Positions 29,120 to 37,013 of a stretch of 64,000 bases of DNA are shown one piece after another. The notes under the pieces were generated by a model. The model was not told the origin of the DNA. It saw only the letters and a list, made by a program, of their open reading frames with translations, and ran no database searches. The DNA is from Ilumatobacter fluminis (GTDB taxonomy: Bacteria > Actinomycetota > Acidimicrobiia > Acidimicrobiales > Ilumatobacteraceae). The DNA is taken from assembly GCF_004364865.1 (NCBI RefSeq), contig NZ_SOAU01000001.1, positions 4,682,001 through 4,746,000 of the forward strand, read 5' to 3'. How positions within the stretch are numbered: the stretch's first letter is position 1; each line of letters starts with the position of its first letter. The translations under genes were made by a program, and so were the position numbers.

Positions 29120-29125
29120 AGGCTA
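29120..29125 (-). promoter_or_regulatory. leaderless TAGCCT -10 element
   Basis: Read on the minus strand, TAGCCT ends 7 nt before ATG 29112. No Shine-Dalgarno sequence is present. Confidence 0.65.
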
Positions 29126-29186
29126 CTCGTCGCCCGTGCCGCCGACCCGGCTGCCTCGCCCGTACGAGCCCGGTGTCACTGTGTCG

Positions 29187-29951
29187 TCACGCGGCGTTCG
29201 CTGCGGCGTGACCGAATCGTCGCGTCTCGGTCTCGAACCCCGTCCACGTCGTGATCGACTCGGCAACGACGTCGGTGGTGGTGTTGCCGTGCTCGAGACC
29301 GGGGTCGACTCGCCCGCGGATCAGGACGCCGCGCTGGTCGACCGGACTGCCGGGGTCGTGGTCGAGCAGGGCGGTGTCGAGCATGACGGCGACGCCTGCT
29401 CCGGCATCGATCGGACGGGACGTCGCAGCCAGCCCGAGTCGATCGCCGTCGAACCATCCGGGCACGGCAATGGGGCGTCGGCCGTCGGAGAACCCGGCGA
29501 TGCACGGCACTCCGTCGACCGGACGTGAGTCGGGGTCGACCGCTCGTTCGACGATGGTTTCCTCGATCGCGACGATGACGCGTTGATGGGGTGCCCAGGC
29601 GCTCGGGATCTCCGACACGTTGCCGAGATAGCCGGCGACGTCGCGGGCGTAGCTCGTGAGGAGGTGGAGTGCGGCGGGTGCCGCGGCCAGTGAGGCGGCC
29701 GGCCGACGAGCGAACGACGCCGGGTCGGTGGGATCGAGCACGGTGACGTCGCCGGTGGCGGTCGTCCATCCGGGTCCGGCGGCGACGGTGATCGAGGCGA
29801 CCGGGTCGCGGCGCATCATCGTGACCTTGGCGGCGTGTCGGGACGTCGCGAACCACCATCGCCCGGCCATGCGGACGGCCGCGACGGGAGTGGTGTGGGG
29901 TGGCGAGCCGTTCGAGCCGAGCACGGTCACGGCACCGAAGCGCGTCGTCAT
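29187..29951 (-). CDS. FMN-binding split-barrel (pyridoxamine oxidase-like) protein
   Basis: A 254-residue protein with a split-barrel FMN-binding fold in its first ~120 residues: TTPVAAVRMAGRWWFATSRHAAKVTMMRRDPVASITVAAG follows the family's pattern of two beta strands, SxxxxKxxxxxRDP and then VSL(T)V. A longer C-terminal part (~130-254) of beta strands is unrecognised. Relatives bind FMN, F420, heme or only sense redox; the substrate cannot be named. The ATG overlaps the preceding stop by 4 nt (ATGA), so this is the last gene of a minus-strand operon running 33483-29187. Confidence 0.7.
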   Translation of the reverse strand: MTTRFGAVTVLGSNGSPPHTTPVAAVRMAGRWWFATSRHAAKVTMMRRDPVASITVAAGPGWTTATGDVTVLDPTDPASFARRPAASLAAAPAALHLLTSYARDVAGYLGNVSEIPSAWAPHQRVIVAIEETIVERAVDPDSRPVDGVPCIAGFSDGRRPIAVPGWFDGDRLGLAATSRPIDAGAGVAVMLDTALLDHDPGSPVDQRGVLIRGRVDPGLEHGNTTTDVVAESITTWTGFETETRRFGHAAANAA

Positions 29952-30466
29952 CCGACGACCTCGGCCCCGTCGACGCGATGCTCCACCCAGTCGGCGCCGT
30001 CGATCCCCAACCGTTCGTAGAGTCGCTCGGCGAACGCGTCGCCGGTCCGGCGCATCGTGGTCGCCATGACCTTCTCGACGGCGCGTCGGCTGAACTTGGG
30101 CAGCGGGAGGTCGGCGCACAGGGTGATGTCGATGTCGAGTCGTGTCGACGTGGGTGACAGTTCGGTCAGGTCGTACGTGCCGTGCGCACCGGCCAGTTCG
30201 TTGGTGCCGGCCGGTGGCTCGTGCACGTACTCCATCCGGGCCGGGGCGTCGAGCACCATCCGTTCGGTGAACGACGGGGCGACGGTGACCCCGAGCGCCG
30301 AGATGCCCTTGAGCTGCCAGGTCCACAGGTCGCCGGCCGGCTCGATCGTGTCGATCAGCGGCGTGAGTTCGGCGAGTGCCGCCGGGTCGGAGACGATCGC
30401 CCAGATGTCGTCGCGTGATGCGGGTACGACCGCGGTCGACACGTCTCGGCTCGTGAACGTCGTCAT
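29948..30466 (-). CDS. SRPBCC (polyketide cyclase/START-like) protein
   Basis: A 172-residue helix-grip protein. VSTAVVPASRDDIWAIVSDPAALAELTPLIDTIEPAGDLWTWQL is the standard SRPBCC opening; the middle has alternating beta strands (MEYVHEPPAGTNELAGAHGTYDLTEL) and the C-terminal long helix is FSRRAVEKVMATTMRRTGDAFAERLYERLG. Such proteins bind a hydrophobic ligand in the cavity. The ATG at 30466 overlaps the stop of the small upstream gene by 4 nt and the downstream gene overlaps likewise. Confidence 0.75.
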   Translation of the reverse strand: MTTFTSRDVSTAVVPASRDDIWAIVSDPAALAELTPLIDTIEPAGDLWTWQLKGISALGVTVAPSFTERMVLDAPARMEYVHEPPAGTNELAGAHGTYDLTELSPTSTRLDIDITLCADLPLPKFSRRAVEKVMATTMRRTGDAFAERLYERLGIDGADWVEHRVDGAEVVG

Positions 30467-30666
30467 GCCGCAACCTCGCGCCGATCGGGCCCGACGTGAG
30501 ATCGGGGTCGCTTCCCACGCCGCGCCGTCTTGGCGGCAGCAGCGAACGATCCGAGCACGAGGATGCCGAGGACCCGGTTCCACGGGTTGGGCGTGCTGCC
30601 CCCGGCCAGGTCGGCGGTGTCGTCCGAGGGGGTGCTCCGGCTCCCGGCGTCAGGCGTCATGCTCAT
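30463..30666 (-). CDS. small single-helix membrane protein (67 aa)
   Basis: A polar Thr/Ser/Asp N-terminus, one hydrophobic helix (WNRVLGILVLGSFAAAA, ~residues 31-47) and a basic tail (KTARRGKRPRSHVGPDRREVAA). No family is recognised. It is held in place by a 4-nt overlap with the next gene and a 31-nt gap to the previous one. The start could be ATG 30666 or 30660; GGGGAACCGGA just upstream favours the first. Confidence 0.55.
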   Translation of the reverse strand: MSMTPDAGSRSTPSDDTADLAGGSTPNPWNRVLGILVLGSFAAAAKTARRGKRPRSHVGPDRREVAA

Positions 30667-30697
30667 TCCGGTTCCCCACAACGCAGGGAGCGAAACG

Positions 30698-32218
30698 TCA
30701 ACCGGCGAGTGCCGTGTCGGGTTCGTGTCGCCCCTCGGCGGCGAGTGCTTCGACGCGCTCGGCCTCGCGACCGATCCGGCGCAGCATCACCGGGAACAGC
30801 ACGGCGTGCACCGGCCACAGCGGCCACCAGTAGAGACGACCGAACAAGCCGCGCGGCACGTATCGCGCCTTCTGTTCGATGCAGGTGCAGCCACCGGGCC
30901 GCTCGTGCATCGTCCATTCGAGCCAGGCCTCGCCAGGCACCTTCATCTCGGCTCGGAGCCGGAACAGCTCGGGCTCCATGGCATCGACGCGCCAGAAGTC
31001 GAGCGCTTCGCCGACGGTGATGTCGTCGGGGTGTCGACGGCCGCGGCGCAGCCCGACGCCGCCGACGATCTTGTCGAGTGCGCCTCGGATCGCCCAGAGG
31101 AACGCAAAGCCGTACCAGCCCCGGTCGCCACCGACGCCCTGCACAGTGCGCAGTGCGGTGGCGGGCGATGCCTGCACCTCGGTGTGGGTCACGTACTCGT
31201 ACACCGTGCCGCCCGCCCAGTCGGGGTCCCACGGTCGGGGCCGGCCCGCTCGTTCCTCGGCGGTGACGCCCGACCAGCGGGTCGGGATCTCGAGGTCCTG
31301 GATCGCCGAGATGGCCGTCTCGATCGCGGCGCGTGCCGTGAGAGGGATGTGCGTGCTCACCGTGAACGCGCTGTCATCGGTGACGACGACGTCGTTGCGC
31401 AGGCTGTCGATCAGCGACTTCGCGAGCTGGCGGGGGAGTGGGCTGACGAGGTTGACCCAGTGGGTCGACAGGCGTGGCGTCACGAACGGCACCGGGATGA
31501 TCCTGCGACGGGGGAGTCCGGCAACCTTGGCGTACAGGTCGATCAGCTCGCGGTAGGTGAGCTGGTCGGGGCCGCCGATCTCGACGATGTCGTGGGGCTC
31601 GTCGCCCGGACCACGCTCGATCGCCTTGCGGAGATAGCGCAGCGCATCGCCGATCGCGATCGGCTGCACCACGGTCGTGGTGACCCAGGTCGGCGCGATC
31701 ATGGCCGGCAGCACCTCGGTCAGACTGCGCAGCATCTCGAACGACGCCGAACCGGCACCGAGGATGATGGCGGCACGAAGCTCGGTGACGGCGACATCGC
31801 CTCGGGCGAGTTCGACACCGACCTCGTGGCGTGAACGGAGGTGCGGCGAGAGATCTTCTCGGTCGTCGCCGAGCCCGCTCATGTACACGATGTGATCGAC
31901 ACCAGCCGCCTCGGCGGCTTCACGAACGTTCGACGCAGAGCGCAACTCGGTGCGCTCGAAGTCGTCCTCGTCGAGCGAGTGGACGAGGTAGACGACGGTG
32001 TCGACACCATCGAACGCGTCTCCGAGCGAGTCGGGATCGGTGAGGTCGCCTTGCACGGGCTCGACGTCGTCGGTCCACGGCAAGCCGGTCGGCGGGGTGC
32101 GCACCAGACAGCGAACGGTGTGATCGTGTGCGAGGAGTTCGGGGACGAGGCGGCCGCCGACGTAACCCGTGGCACCGAGCACCAGCACGACGGGCGCGCG
32201 ATCAGGGGGGGTCGTCAT
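30698..32218 (-). CDS. NAD(P)-dependent epimerase-like SDR fused to DUF2867
   Basis: A 506-residue protein. The N-terminal atypical SDR (~10-300) has nucleotide motif VLVLGATGYVGGRLVPELL, then VQGDLTDPDSL and VYLVHSLDEDD, as in YbjT-like NmrA/epimerase proteins. The C-terminal ~180 residues match DUF2867 (WYGFAFLWAIRGALDKIVGGVGLRRGRRHPDDITVGEALDFWRV...ARYVPRGLFGRLYWWPLWPVHAVLF). The fusion is a common actinobacterial architecture of unknown substrate. The ATG overlaps the MFS gene's stop by 4 nt (ATGA). Confidence 0.85.
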   Translation of the reverse strand: MTTPPDRAPVVLVLGATGYVGGRLVPELLAHDHTVRCLVRTPPTGLPWTDDVEPVQGDLTDPDSLGDAFDGVDTVVYLVHSLDEDDFERTELRSASNVREAAEAAGVDHIVYMSGLGDDREDLSPHLRSRHEVGVELARGDVAVTELRAAIILGAGSASFEMLRSLTEVLPAMIAPTWVTTTVVQPIAIGDALRYLRKAIERGPGDEPHDIVEIGGPDQLTYRELIDLYAKVAGLPRRRIIPVPFVTPRLSTHWVNLVSPLPRQLAKSLIDSLRNDVVVTDDSAFTVSTHIPLTARAAIETAISAIQDLEIPTRWSGVTAEERAGRPRPWDPDWAGGTVYEYVTHTEVQASPATALRTVQGVGGDRGWYGFAFLWAIRGALDKIVGGVGLRRGRRHPDDITVGEALDFWRVDAMEPELFRLRAEMKVPGEAWLEWTMHERPGGCTCIEQKARYVPRGLFGRLYWWPLWPVHAVLFPVMLRRIGREAERVEALAAEGRHEPDTALAG

Positions 32219-33483
32219 GACCCGGGTGTTCCCTCGTTGCCGGCGCCCGAAACGGCGACGGCGGCCGGCTTCGTCGACGTCGGCGCGACCGGCCGAAGGG
32301 CTGCCCAGACACAGACGCAGCCGGCGGCGACCATGGCGATGGCGAGGGTCGTCGGGGTGCCCCACCGGTCGGCGGTGATGCCGGCGACGGTGATGGCGAC
32401 GACATGGGTGATGTTCTGCGTGCCGGCGGCGACGGTCATCGCCGCGGAGCGTCCCGCCTGGGGTAGTCGTTCGCCGACCACCTGGTTGGTCGGCACGGCG
32501 ATCGCGTCGACCATGCCGGAGACCGCGTAGGCAGCGAAGGCGGCGACCGGCCACGAGGCAACGGTGAACAGGGCGCCCGACGCGGCGGCCACGACCAAGC
32601 CGCGCCACGCCGTCGCTCGAAGCAGCTCCTCGTGCGTGCCGTCCGACGGTGCGAACACGACGGCGATCAGTGACCCGATCGCGATGATCGCAGCGAGGGC
32701 GCCGATCCAGGTCTCGGAGATCTCGACGTCGGCGGCGAACGGGACGACGAGCGTCTCGGGCAGGACGGAGAACATGTTGGTGCCGGCGAACAGCAGCAGA
32801 GCACGACCGCACACGGGGTCGGTTCGCCAGATCGCCAGGCCGGAACGCACGCCCGCCCAGCCCACCGGGCTGGTCGAGTTCGGTTGCGCCGCAGCCGTTC
32901 GCCTCAATGAGGCGACGAACACGGCGGACACGAGGAAGGTGACGGCGTTGAGGGCGAGTGCCGGACGTGCTCCGACCGTTGCGACGAGCACGCCACCGGC
33001 GGCGTATCCGGCGAGCACCTCGACCTGGGTCAACACGCCGAACAGCGCCAGTGCCTTGGGGTACGTCTCGTCGTCGCACACGTCGACGAGTGCGGCGGCG
33101 CGTGCGCCGGCGAACGGTGGCACGCACAGACCGGCGGCGAACGCGGCGGCGAGCAGGATCGGTACCGACGTCGTGAACGCCATCAGGAAGAAGAGGACGG
33201 CCCGCGCGAGATCGGAGACGATCATGACCGTCGTCCGGCCGTACCGGTCGGCGAGGGTCGCCAGCATCTGACCCGGCCCGATCCATGGCAGGAGGGCAAC
33301 GACGGTGACGGCGGCCGCCCACGCGGCCGATTGCGATCGGTCGTAGACGACGACGGTGAGTGCCAGCCGTCCGGCCCAATCGCCGAGGCCCGACACCAGA
33401 TGCGCGCCAGCGAGCGAGCGAGGCGCCGGCTGACGCAGCGGTTCGACGAGGCGATGGATGCGTTGGTTCATGCGTTGGTTCAC
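32215..33483 (-). CDS. MFS transporter (DHA3/enterobactin-exporter type)
   Basis: About 422 residues with 12 predicted helices. The first loop motif is LATLADRYGRTTVMIVSDLARA (MFS motif A, GxxxDRxGRR form). The arrangement resembles MFS_3 exporters such as EntS. The substrate is unknown; drug or siderophore export is a family-level guess. It leads a five-gene minus-strand operon with the SDR, small membrane, SRPBCC and split-barrel genes. The start is unclear: GTG 33483 (VNQRMNQRI) is given, but ATG 33471 and an upstream GTG at 33510 are possible. Confidence 0.82.
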   Translation of the reverse strand: MNQRMNQRIHRLVEPLRQPAPRSLAGAHLVSGLGDWAGRLALTVVVYDRSQSAAWAAAVTVVALLPWIGPGQMLATLADRYGRTTVMIVSDLARAVLFFLMAFTTSVPILLAAAFAAGLCVPPFAGARAAALVDVCDDETYPKALALFGVLTQVEVLAGYAAGGVLVATVGARPALALNAVTFLVSAVFVASLRRTAAAQPNSTSPVGWAGVRSGLAIWRTDPVCGRALLLFAGTNMFSVLPETLVVPFAADVEISETWIGALAAIIAIGSLIAVVFAPSDGTHEELLRATAWRGLVVAAASGALFTVASWPVAAFAAYAVSGMVDAIAVPTNQVVGERLPQAGRSAAMTVAAGTQNITHVVAITVAGITADRWGTPTTLAIAMVAAGCVCVWAALRPVAPTSTKPAAVAVSGAGNEGTPGS

Positions 33484-33756
33484 GGAACGAGCACGAGGAT
33501 CACGAATTGTCACGCAGTGTGAATCCCGCCCCACTCAACGCGCACCGGCACTGTAGCGCGCCCGGCAGGGGGGTGTTGGCGGGTGCGAAGTGACCTCCCT
33601 GCTGCCCCGACACGGCGCCTCGGCGAGTGCATCGGGCCGTGTCGCCCGACCGGGTGAACCGTGGCGACGACAGCCCCGAACGAGTCCCGAACGAGTTTCG
33701 TTCGAGCCTCGGCGGGTACCAAACGGCATCCGTCCACCACGAAAGGAACGACGCTG
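33484..33756. other. divergent intergenic region MFS/csbD
   Basis: The gap holds the csbD promoter described separately. GACAAT (minus strand, near 33506-33511) is a possible -10 for the MFS operon. Nothing else was recognised. Confidence 0.4.
33695..33719 (+). promoter_or_regulatory. SigB/SigF-type promoter of csbD
   Basis: GTTT (33695-33698), 15-nt spacer, GGGTAC (33714-33719). This is the GTTT-N15/17-GGGTA form read by SigB/SigF-class sigma factors. The leader to ATG 33757 is ~30 nt with AAAGGAA as the ribosome site. Confidence 0.75.
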
Positions 33757-33927
33757 ATGAGTGGAGAATTCGACCAGGCGAAGGGCCGTGCCAAGCAGGC
33801 CGTCGGTGACCTCACCGACGACAAGGAACTGCAGGCCGAGGGTCAGGCCGACGAGACGAGCGGCAAGATCAAGGACAAGTTCGACGATGCCGTCGACGCC
33901 GTCCGCGACAAGCTCGATCGCGACTGA
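33757..33927 (+). CDS. CsbD-family stress protein
   Basis: A 56-residue hydrophilic protein beginning MSGEFDQAKGRAKQAVGDLTDDKELQAEG, which matches the CsbD family (Bacillus csbD is controlled by sigma B). Family features are the QAKGRAKQAVGDLTDDKxLQAEGxADxxxGKxK core and the charged helical tail (DKFDDAVDAVRDKLDRD). The function is unknown. It is a single-gene unit with a SigB/SigF-type promoter upstream and a strong terminator downstream, consistent with membership in the local stress regulon. Confidence 0.9.
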   Translation: MSGEFDQAKGRAKQAVGDLTDDKELQAEGQADETSGKIKDKFDDAVDAVRDKLDRD

Positions 33928-33981
33928 CGTCCACGACTGCTGACCTCGTTCGCGTCGCGGTCCGACGCGACGAACGCGGGA

Positions 33982-34007
33982 GTGCCGGGCTCTTCGGGGC
34001 CCGGCAC
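33982..34007 (+). terminator. csbD terminator with TTCG tetraloop
   Basis: A 9-bp perfect stem GTGCCGGGC/GCCCGGCAC extended by T-G and C-G pairs around a TTCG loop, 55 nt after csbD. GTT follows. It is 60 nt from the convergent oxidoreductase stop. Confidence 0.8.
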
Positions 34008-34066
34008 GTTCGCGTCCGAACCCGGGCGCCGACGTCGACGACCGGGCTTCGAAGGGCCGGAGCGGG

Positions 34067-36115
34067 TCAGAGCGCTTCGACCTGGACCAGCGTGTCGCTG
34101 TACGCCACGCCACCGCCCCAGTCGGTCAGCGTGTCGTTCGTCAAGCTGTTCGCGACCTTGCCATCGGGGTGCTGATGGCGCCACCAACCCCACGGGATCG
34201 AGGCGAGACCCGGGCGAAGTCGTCCGGTGATCTTCACCGGCAGTTCGAGTGACGCACGGTCGTTGAACACGCGTGCCGCGTCGCCGTCGGCCAGCCCTCG
34301 CGCCGCAGCGTCGGCAGCGTCGAGCTCGACGAACGGCGCGCCCTCCGCCGGTCCGTGCTTGGGGAGGTGGGAGTAGCCCGAGTTCAGGAATCGGGTGTGG
34401 TGTTTCGGGGTCATCAACTGCAGCGGGAAGCGTTGCGCCGCCTCGCCCTGCGGCCCCTCCGTCGGCGGGACGAACGTCGGCACCCGTGGTTGGCCCATCT
34501 CGACGAGCCGGTCGGACGCGAACTCGACCCTGCCGGACTCGGTGGGGAATCCGCCCTCCGCCCACGGCCGACCGTCGTCGGGGAAGGGCACTCGCATCCA
34601 GCCGTCGCGCCGGAGCGCGTCGAGGTCGACCGACGGGAGCGACTGTGTGAGCAGGGTGATGTCGTCCTCGAACAGCGACGGTTCGTCGAGACCCATCGCA
34701 CCCGCGATCCGGCGGAAGCACTCGGTGTTGCTGACTGCCTCACCGAGCGGCTCGATCGCCGGCTCGTTCCATCCCATCCAGAGATGACCCCATGCCAGCG
34801 TCACGTCGAGCGACTCGATCTGGGTCGTCGCGGGCAGCACGATGTCGGCGTAGCGCGCCGTGTCGGTGACGAACTGCTCGTGCACGACGGTGAACAGGTC
34901 GTCGCGCTCCATCCCGGCGCGTACCGACTCGGCGTTGGGCACGATCACGAGCGGGTTCGAGTTCCACACGATCATCGCCCGCACCGGGTCGTCGGTGTCG
35001 AGTAAGGCTTCGCCCAGGCGACTCATGTTGACCGTGCGCGGCTCGCGGCCGGCGAGCAGATCGGGGCGGTGGAGCGCGGCTTCGTCGACGAGATCGTCCT
35101 GGAAGCAACCGACGCTCCGCATCAGCCCGCCGCCACGCTCGCGCCACGATCCGATCAGCGCCGGCAGACACGCGATCGTGCGGTAGAACATCGCACCGTT
35201 CTCGTGGTGCTCGGCACCGATCAACGAGCGAATCGCGGCGGGTCGGACGGTTGCGTAGTCGCGAGCGAGTTGCTCGATGACGGCGGCGTCGACGCCGCAC
35301 TGGCCGGCCGCCCACGCGGGCGTCGCATCGGCGACGGCCAGCGCAAGCTCGTCGAAACCGGTCGTGTGGGCGTCGACCCACTCGCGGTCGACGAGGTCGT
35401 CGCGGATGATGACGTGCATCATCGCCAACATCATGGCGATGTCGGTGCCCGGCAGCGGCTGGATGAAACGATCGGCTGCCTCTGCGGTCAGCGTCCGGAT
35501 CGGGTCGACGACGACGAGTTCGGCGCCCGCCGCGCGAGCTCGCTCGATCACGGGCCACAGGTGTCGGTTGGTCAGCCGGGTGTTGGTCGCCCACAGGATG
35601 ATCAGTTTCGAGTGCTCGAGGTCGAGCGCGTCGGCACCGTGGCCGGTCCCGTTCGTCATCGACATGCCGGCCCCGACGGTCGGTCCGCAGATGTTGCGCT
35701 CGAGACGGCAGGCGCCGAGCTGGTTGAAGAACCGTTCGGAGATGCCCTGTGTGGCGAGCAGGCTCTGGTTGCCGGCGTCGCTGAACGGGAGCACGGCGTC
35801 ACCGCCGTGCTCGGCGACCACGCGACCCAGCCGGTCGGCGATGTCGGCGAGCGCCTCGTCCCACGAGATCTGCTCGAACTCACCGCTGCCCTTGGGGCCG
35901 GTGCGCCGGAGCGGGTGGAGCACGCGATCGGGGGAGTAGACGCGGTCGAGGAAGCGGTTGACCTTCGGGCAGAGCTCGCCGTACGAGTACGGGTGATCGG
36001 GGTTGCCGCGCATCTTCACGGCGACCGGTGTCGGCTCGGTGTCGTCGACCGTGACCGTCCAGCCGCACGAGTCGGGACAGTCGTGATGGCAGGTGCCGTT
36101 CACCGTGAGGGTCAT
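34067..36115 (-). CDS. molybdopterin oxidoreductase (DMSO-reductase superfamily)
   Basis: A 682-residue enzyme without a Tat signal, so probably cytoplasmic. A [4Fe-4S] site is formed by Cys9, Cys13, Cys17 and Cys49 (GTCHHDCPDSCGW ... YGELCPK). Molybdopterin motifs include VLHPLRRTGPKGSGEFEQISWDEAL, ILWATNTRLTNRHLW and MIVWNSNPLVIVPN. The C-terminal molydopterin-dinucleotide-binding domain starts near FPLQLMTPKHHTRFLNSGY. The active-site ligand region reads RNICGPTVGAGM; I cannot assign the substrate from it. No electron-transfer subunits are adjacent. TACGCT 7 nt before ATG 36115 marks a leaderless start. Confidence 0.88.
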   Translation of the reverse strand: MTLTVNGTCHHDCPDSCGWTVTVDDTEPTPVAVKMRGNPDHPYSYGELCPKVNRFLDRVYSPDRVLHPLRRTGPKGSGEFEQISWDEALADIADRLGRVVAEHGGDAVLPFSDAGNQSLLATQGISERFFNQLGACRLERNICGPTVGAGMSMTNGTGHGADALDLEHSKLIILWATNTRLTNRHLWPVIERARAAGAELVVVDPIRTLTAEAADRFIQPLPGTDIAMMLAMMHVIIRDDLVDREWVDAHTTGFDELALAVADATPAWAAGQCGVDAAVIEQLARDYATVRPAAIRSLIGAEHHENGAMFYRTIACLPALIGSWRERGGGLMRSVGCFQDDLVDEAALHRPDLLAGREPRTVNMSRLGEALLDTDDPVRAMIVWNSNPLVIVPNAESVRAGMERDDLFTVVHEQFVTDTARYADIVLPATTQIESLDVTLAWGHLWMGWNEPAIEPLGEAVSNTECFRRIAGAMGLDEPSLFEDDITLLTQSLPSVDLDALRRDGWMRVPFPDDGRPWAEGGFPTESGRVEFASDRLVEMGQPRVPTFVPPTEGPQGEAAQRFPLQLMTPKHHTRFLNSGYSHLPKHGPAEGAPFVELDAADAAARGLADGDAARVFNDRASLELPVKITGRLRPGLASIPWGWWRHQHPDGKVANSLTNDTLTDWGGGVAYSDTLVQVEAL

Positions 36116-36122
36116 GCGGTCA

Positions 36123-36128
36123 AGCGTA
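36123..36128 (-). promoter_or_regulatory. leaderless TACGCT -10 element
   Basis: On the minus strand TACGCT ends 7 nt before ATG 36115 of the molybdopterin oxidoreductase gene. Confidence 0.65.
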
Positions 36129-36173
36129 CGTGGCGGCCGCCGGACGATCGGCTTCGGTTGCCGTCCGAGGATT

Positions 36174-36221
36174 GTCGACCGGCCCGCTGGGTTCGTCGAC
36201 CGGCCCGCTGGGTTTGTCGAC
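36174..36221. repeat. 21-bp tandem repeat (2.3 copies)
   Basis: GTCGACCGGCCCGCTGGGTT repeats with a 21-bp period at 36174 and 36195; a third GTCGAC lies at 36216. It sits between divergent promoters and its end overlaps the GTTT of the downstream SigB-type promoter. Confidence 0.85.
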
Positions 36222-36237
36222 ACGGTCACCCGGGTAC
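36212..36237 (+). promoter_or_regulatory. SigB/SigF-type promoter of the 36.2-38.3 kb operon
   Basis: GTTT (36212-36215), 16-nt spacer, GGGTAC (36232-36237), then 9 nt to ATG 36247. The predicted leader is only a few nt. Confidence 0.75.
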
Positions 36238-36246
36238 GCGATCACC

Positions 36247-36606
36247 ATGTTCACGACATTGGCGGCGTTCTCACGCACTGCTCGCAAGCTCATCTTCCCG
36301 CTGGGCCGCACCGCGATCGCGCTGCTGGTCTGGCTCAACCGTCACACACTCATGCTGTGGTTCCGCTCGGTGCGAGACGAGATTCAGCAGAACGGTTTCG
36401 ACCCCGAGCGGCTCCGGTATCTCGCCCAAGGGTTGTGGGCGATCGCCAACGATCGACGCACCGCGAACGCCGAGGCGTTGAAGACCCTGTGGGTCCGAGC
36501 CGACCGGTACGAGTTCGCCGCCCACGACGACTGGGCGGGTCGCGACGCCGTCGAGGAACTGCTCGGCCCGATCGGCCCGCACGAGACCACCGTCACCGCT
36601 GCCTGA
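36247..36606 (+). CDS. hypothetical membrane-associated protein (119 aa)
   Basis: A 119-residue protein with a hydrophobic helix at about residues 16-36 (FPLGRTAIALLVWLNRHTLML), then a soluble helical part (WFRSVRDEIQQNGFDPERLRYLAQGLWAIAND and ALKTLWVRADRYEF). No family is recognised. It is the first gene of an operon with a zinc-ribbon protein and a MerA-like flavoprotein. ATG 36247 is supported by its position 9 nt after GGGTAC, an arrangement repeated at other genes nearby. Confidence 0.6.
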   Translation: MFTTLAAFSRTARKLIFPLGRTAIALLVWLNRHTLMLWFRSVRDEIQQNGFDPERLRYLAQGLWAIANDRRTANAEALKTLWVRADRYEFAAHDDWAGRDAVEELLGPIGPHETTVTAA

Positions 36607-36638
36607 GTCGGCAGCGGCCCAATCTCCAGGAGGACACG

Positions 36639-37013
36639 ATGTCCGATCCCGACCGAACCATCGTCGACGACACGCCGAGCGCCCCCACCGGTGCCGGTGT
36701 TCCGTCCGACAACACCACCCTGACCGCCGTGCTCGACGAGCTGGAGGCCGACGGCTTCACCAGCTCGTTCGTCGTCCGCCCCGACGCGAACCTGATGTGC
36801 ACGACCTGCCGTGAGGTCACCCCTGCGTCCCGCATCGAGCCGTCGCAGACCCGCCGCCTCGAAGGCGCGTCCGACCCCGCCGACGAACTCTGGGTCGTCG
36901 CCGCAGCGTGCCCGAACTGTGGCGCGCACGGCTCGGTCGTCCTGGGCTTCGGACCCGAGGCGTCGGCTGACGACGCCCTGGTCGTGGCGGCGCTCGACGT
37001 CGAACCCGACTGA
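36639..37013 (+). CDS. zinc-ribbon-like protein (124 aa)
   Basis: A 124-residue protein with an unstructured N-terminus, a small helical part (TTLTAVLDELEADGFTSSFVV) and two CxxC knuckles (LMCTTCREV near residue 60 and AACPNCGAHG near 97), enough for one zinc site. No DNA-binding motif is obvious. It has the window's best Shine-Dalgarno sequence (GGAGG, 6 nt before ATG). Its stop overlaps the next ATG by one base (TGATG), so it is coupled to the flavoprotein. Confidence 0.65.
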   Translation: MSDPDRTIVDDTPSAPTGAGVPSDNTTLTAVLDELEADGFTSSFVVRPDANLMCTTCREVTPASRIEPSQTRRLEGASDPADELWVVAAACPNCGAHGSVVLGFGPEASADDALVVAALDVEPD

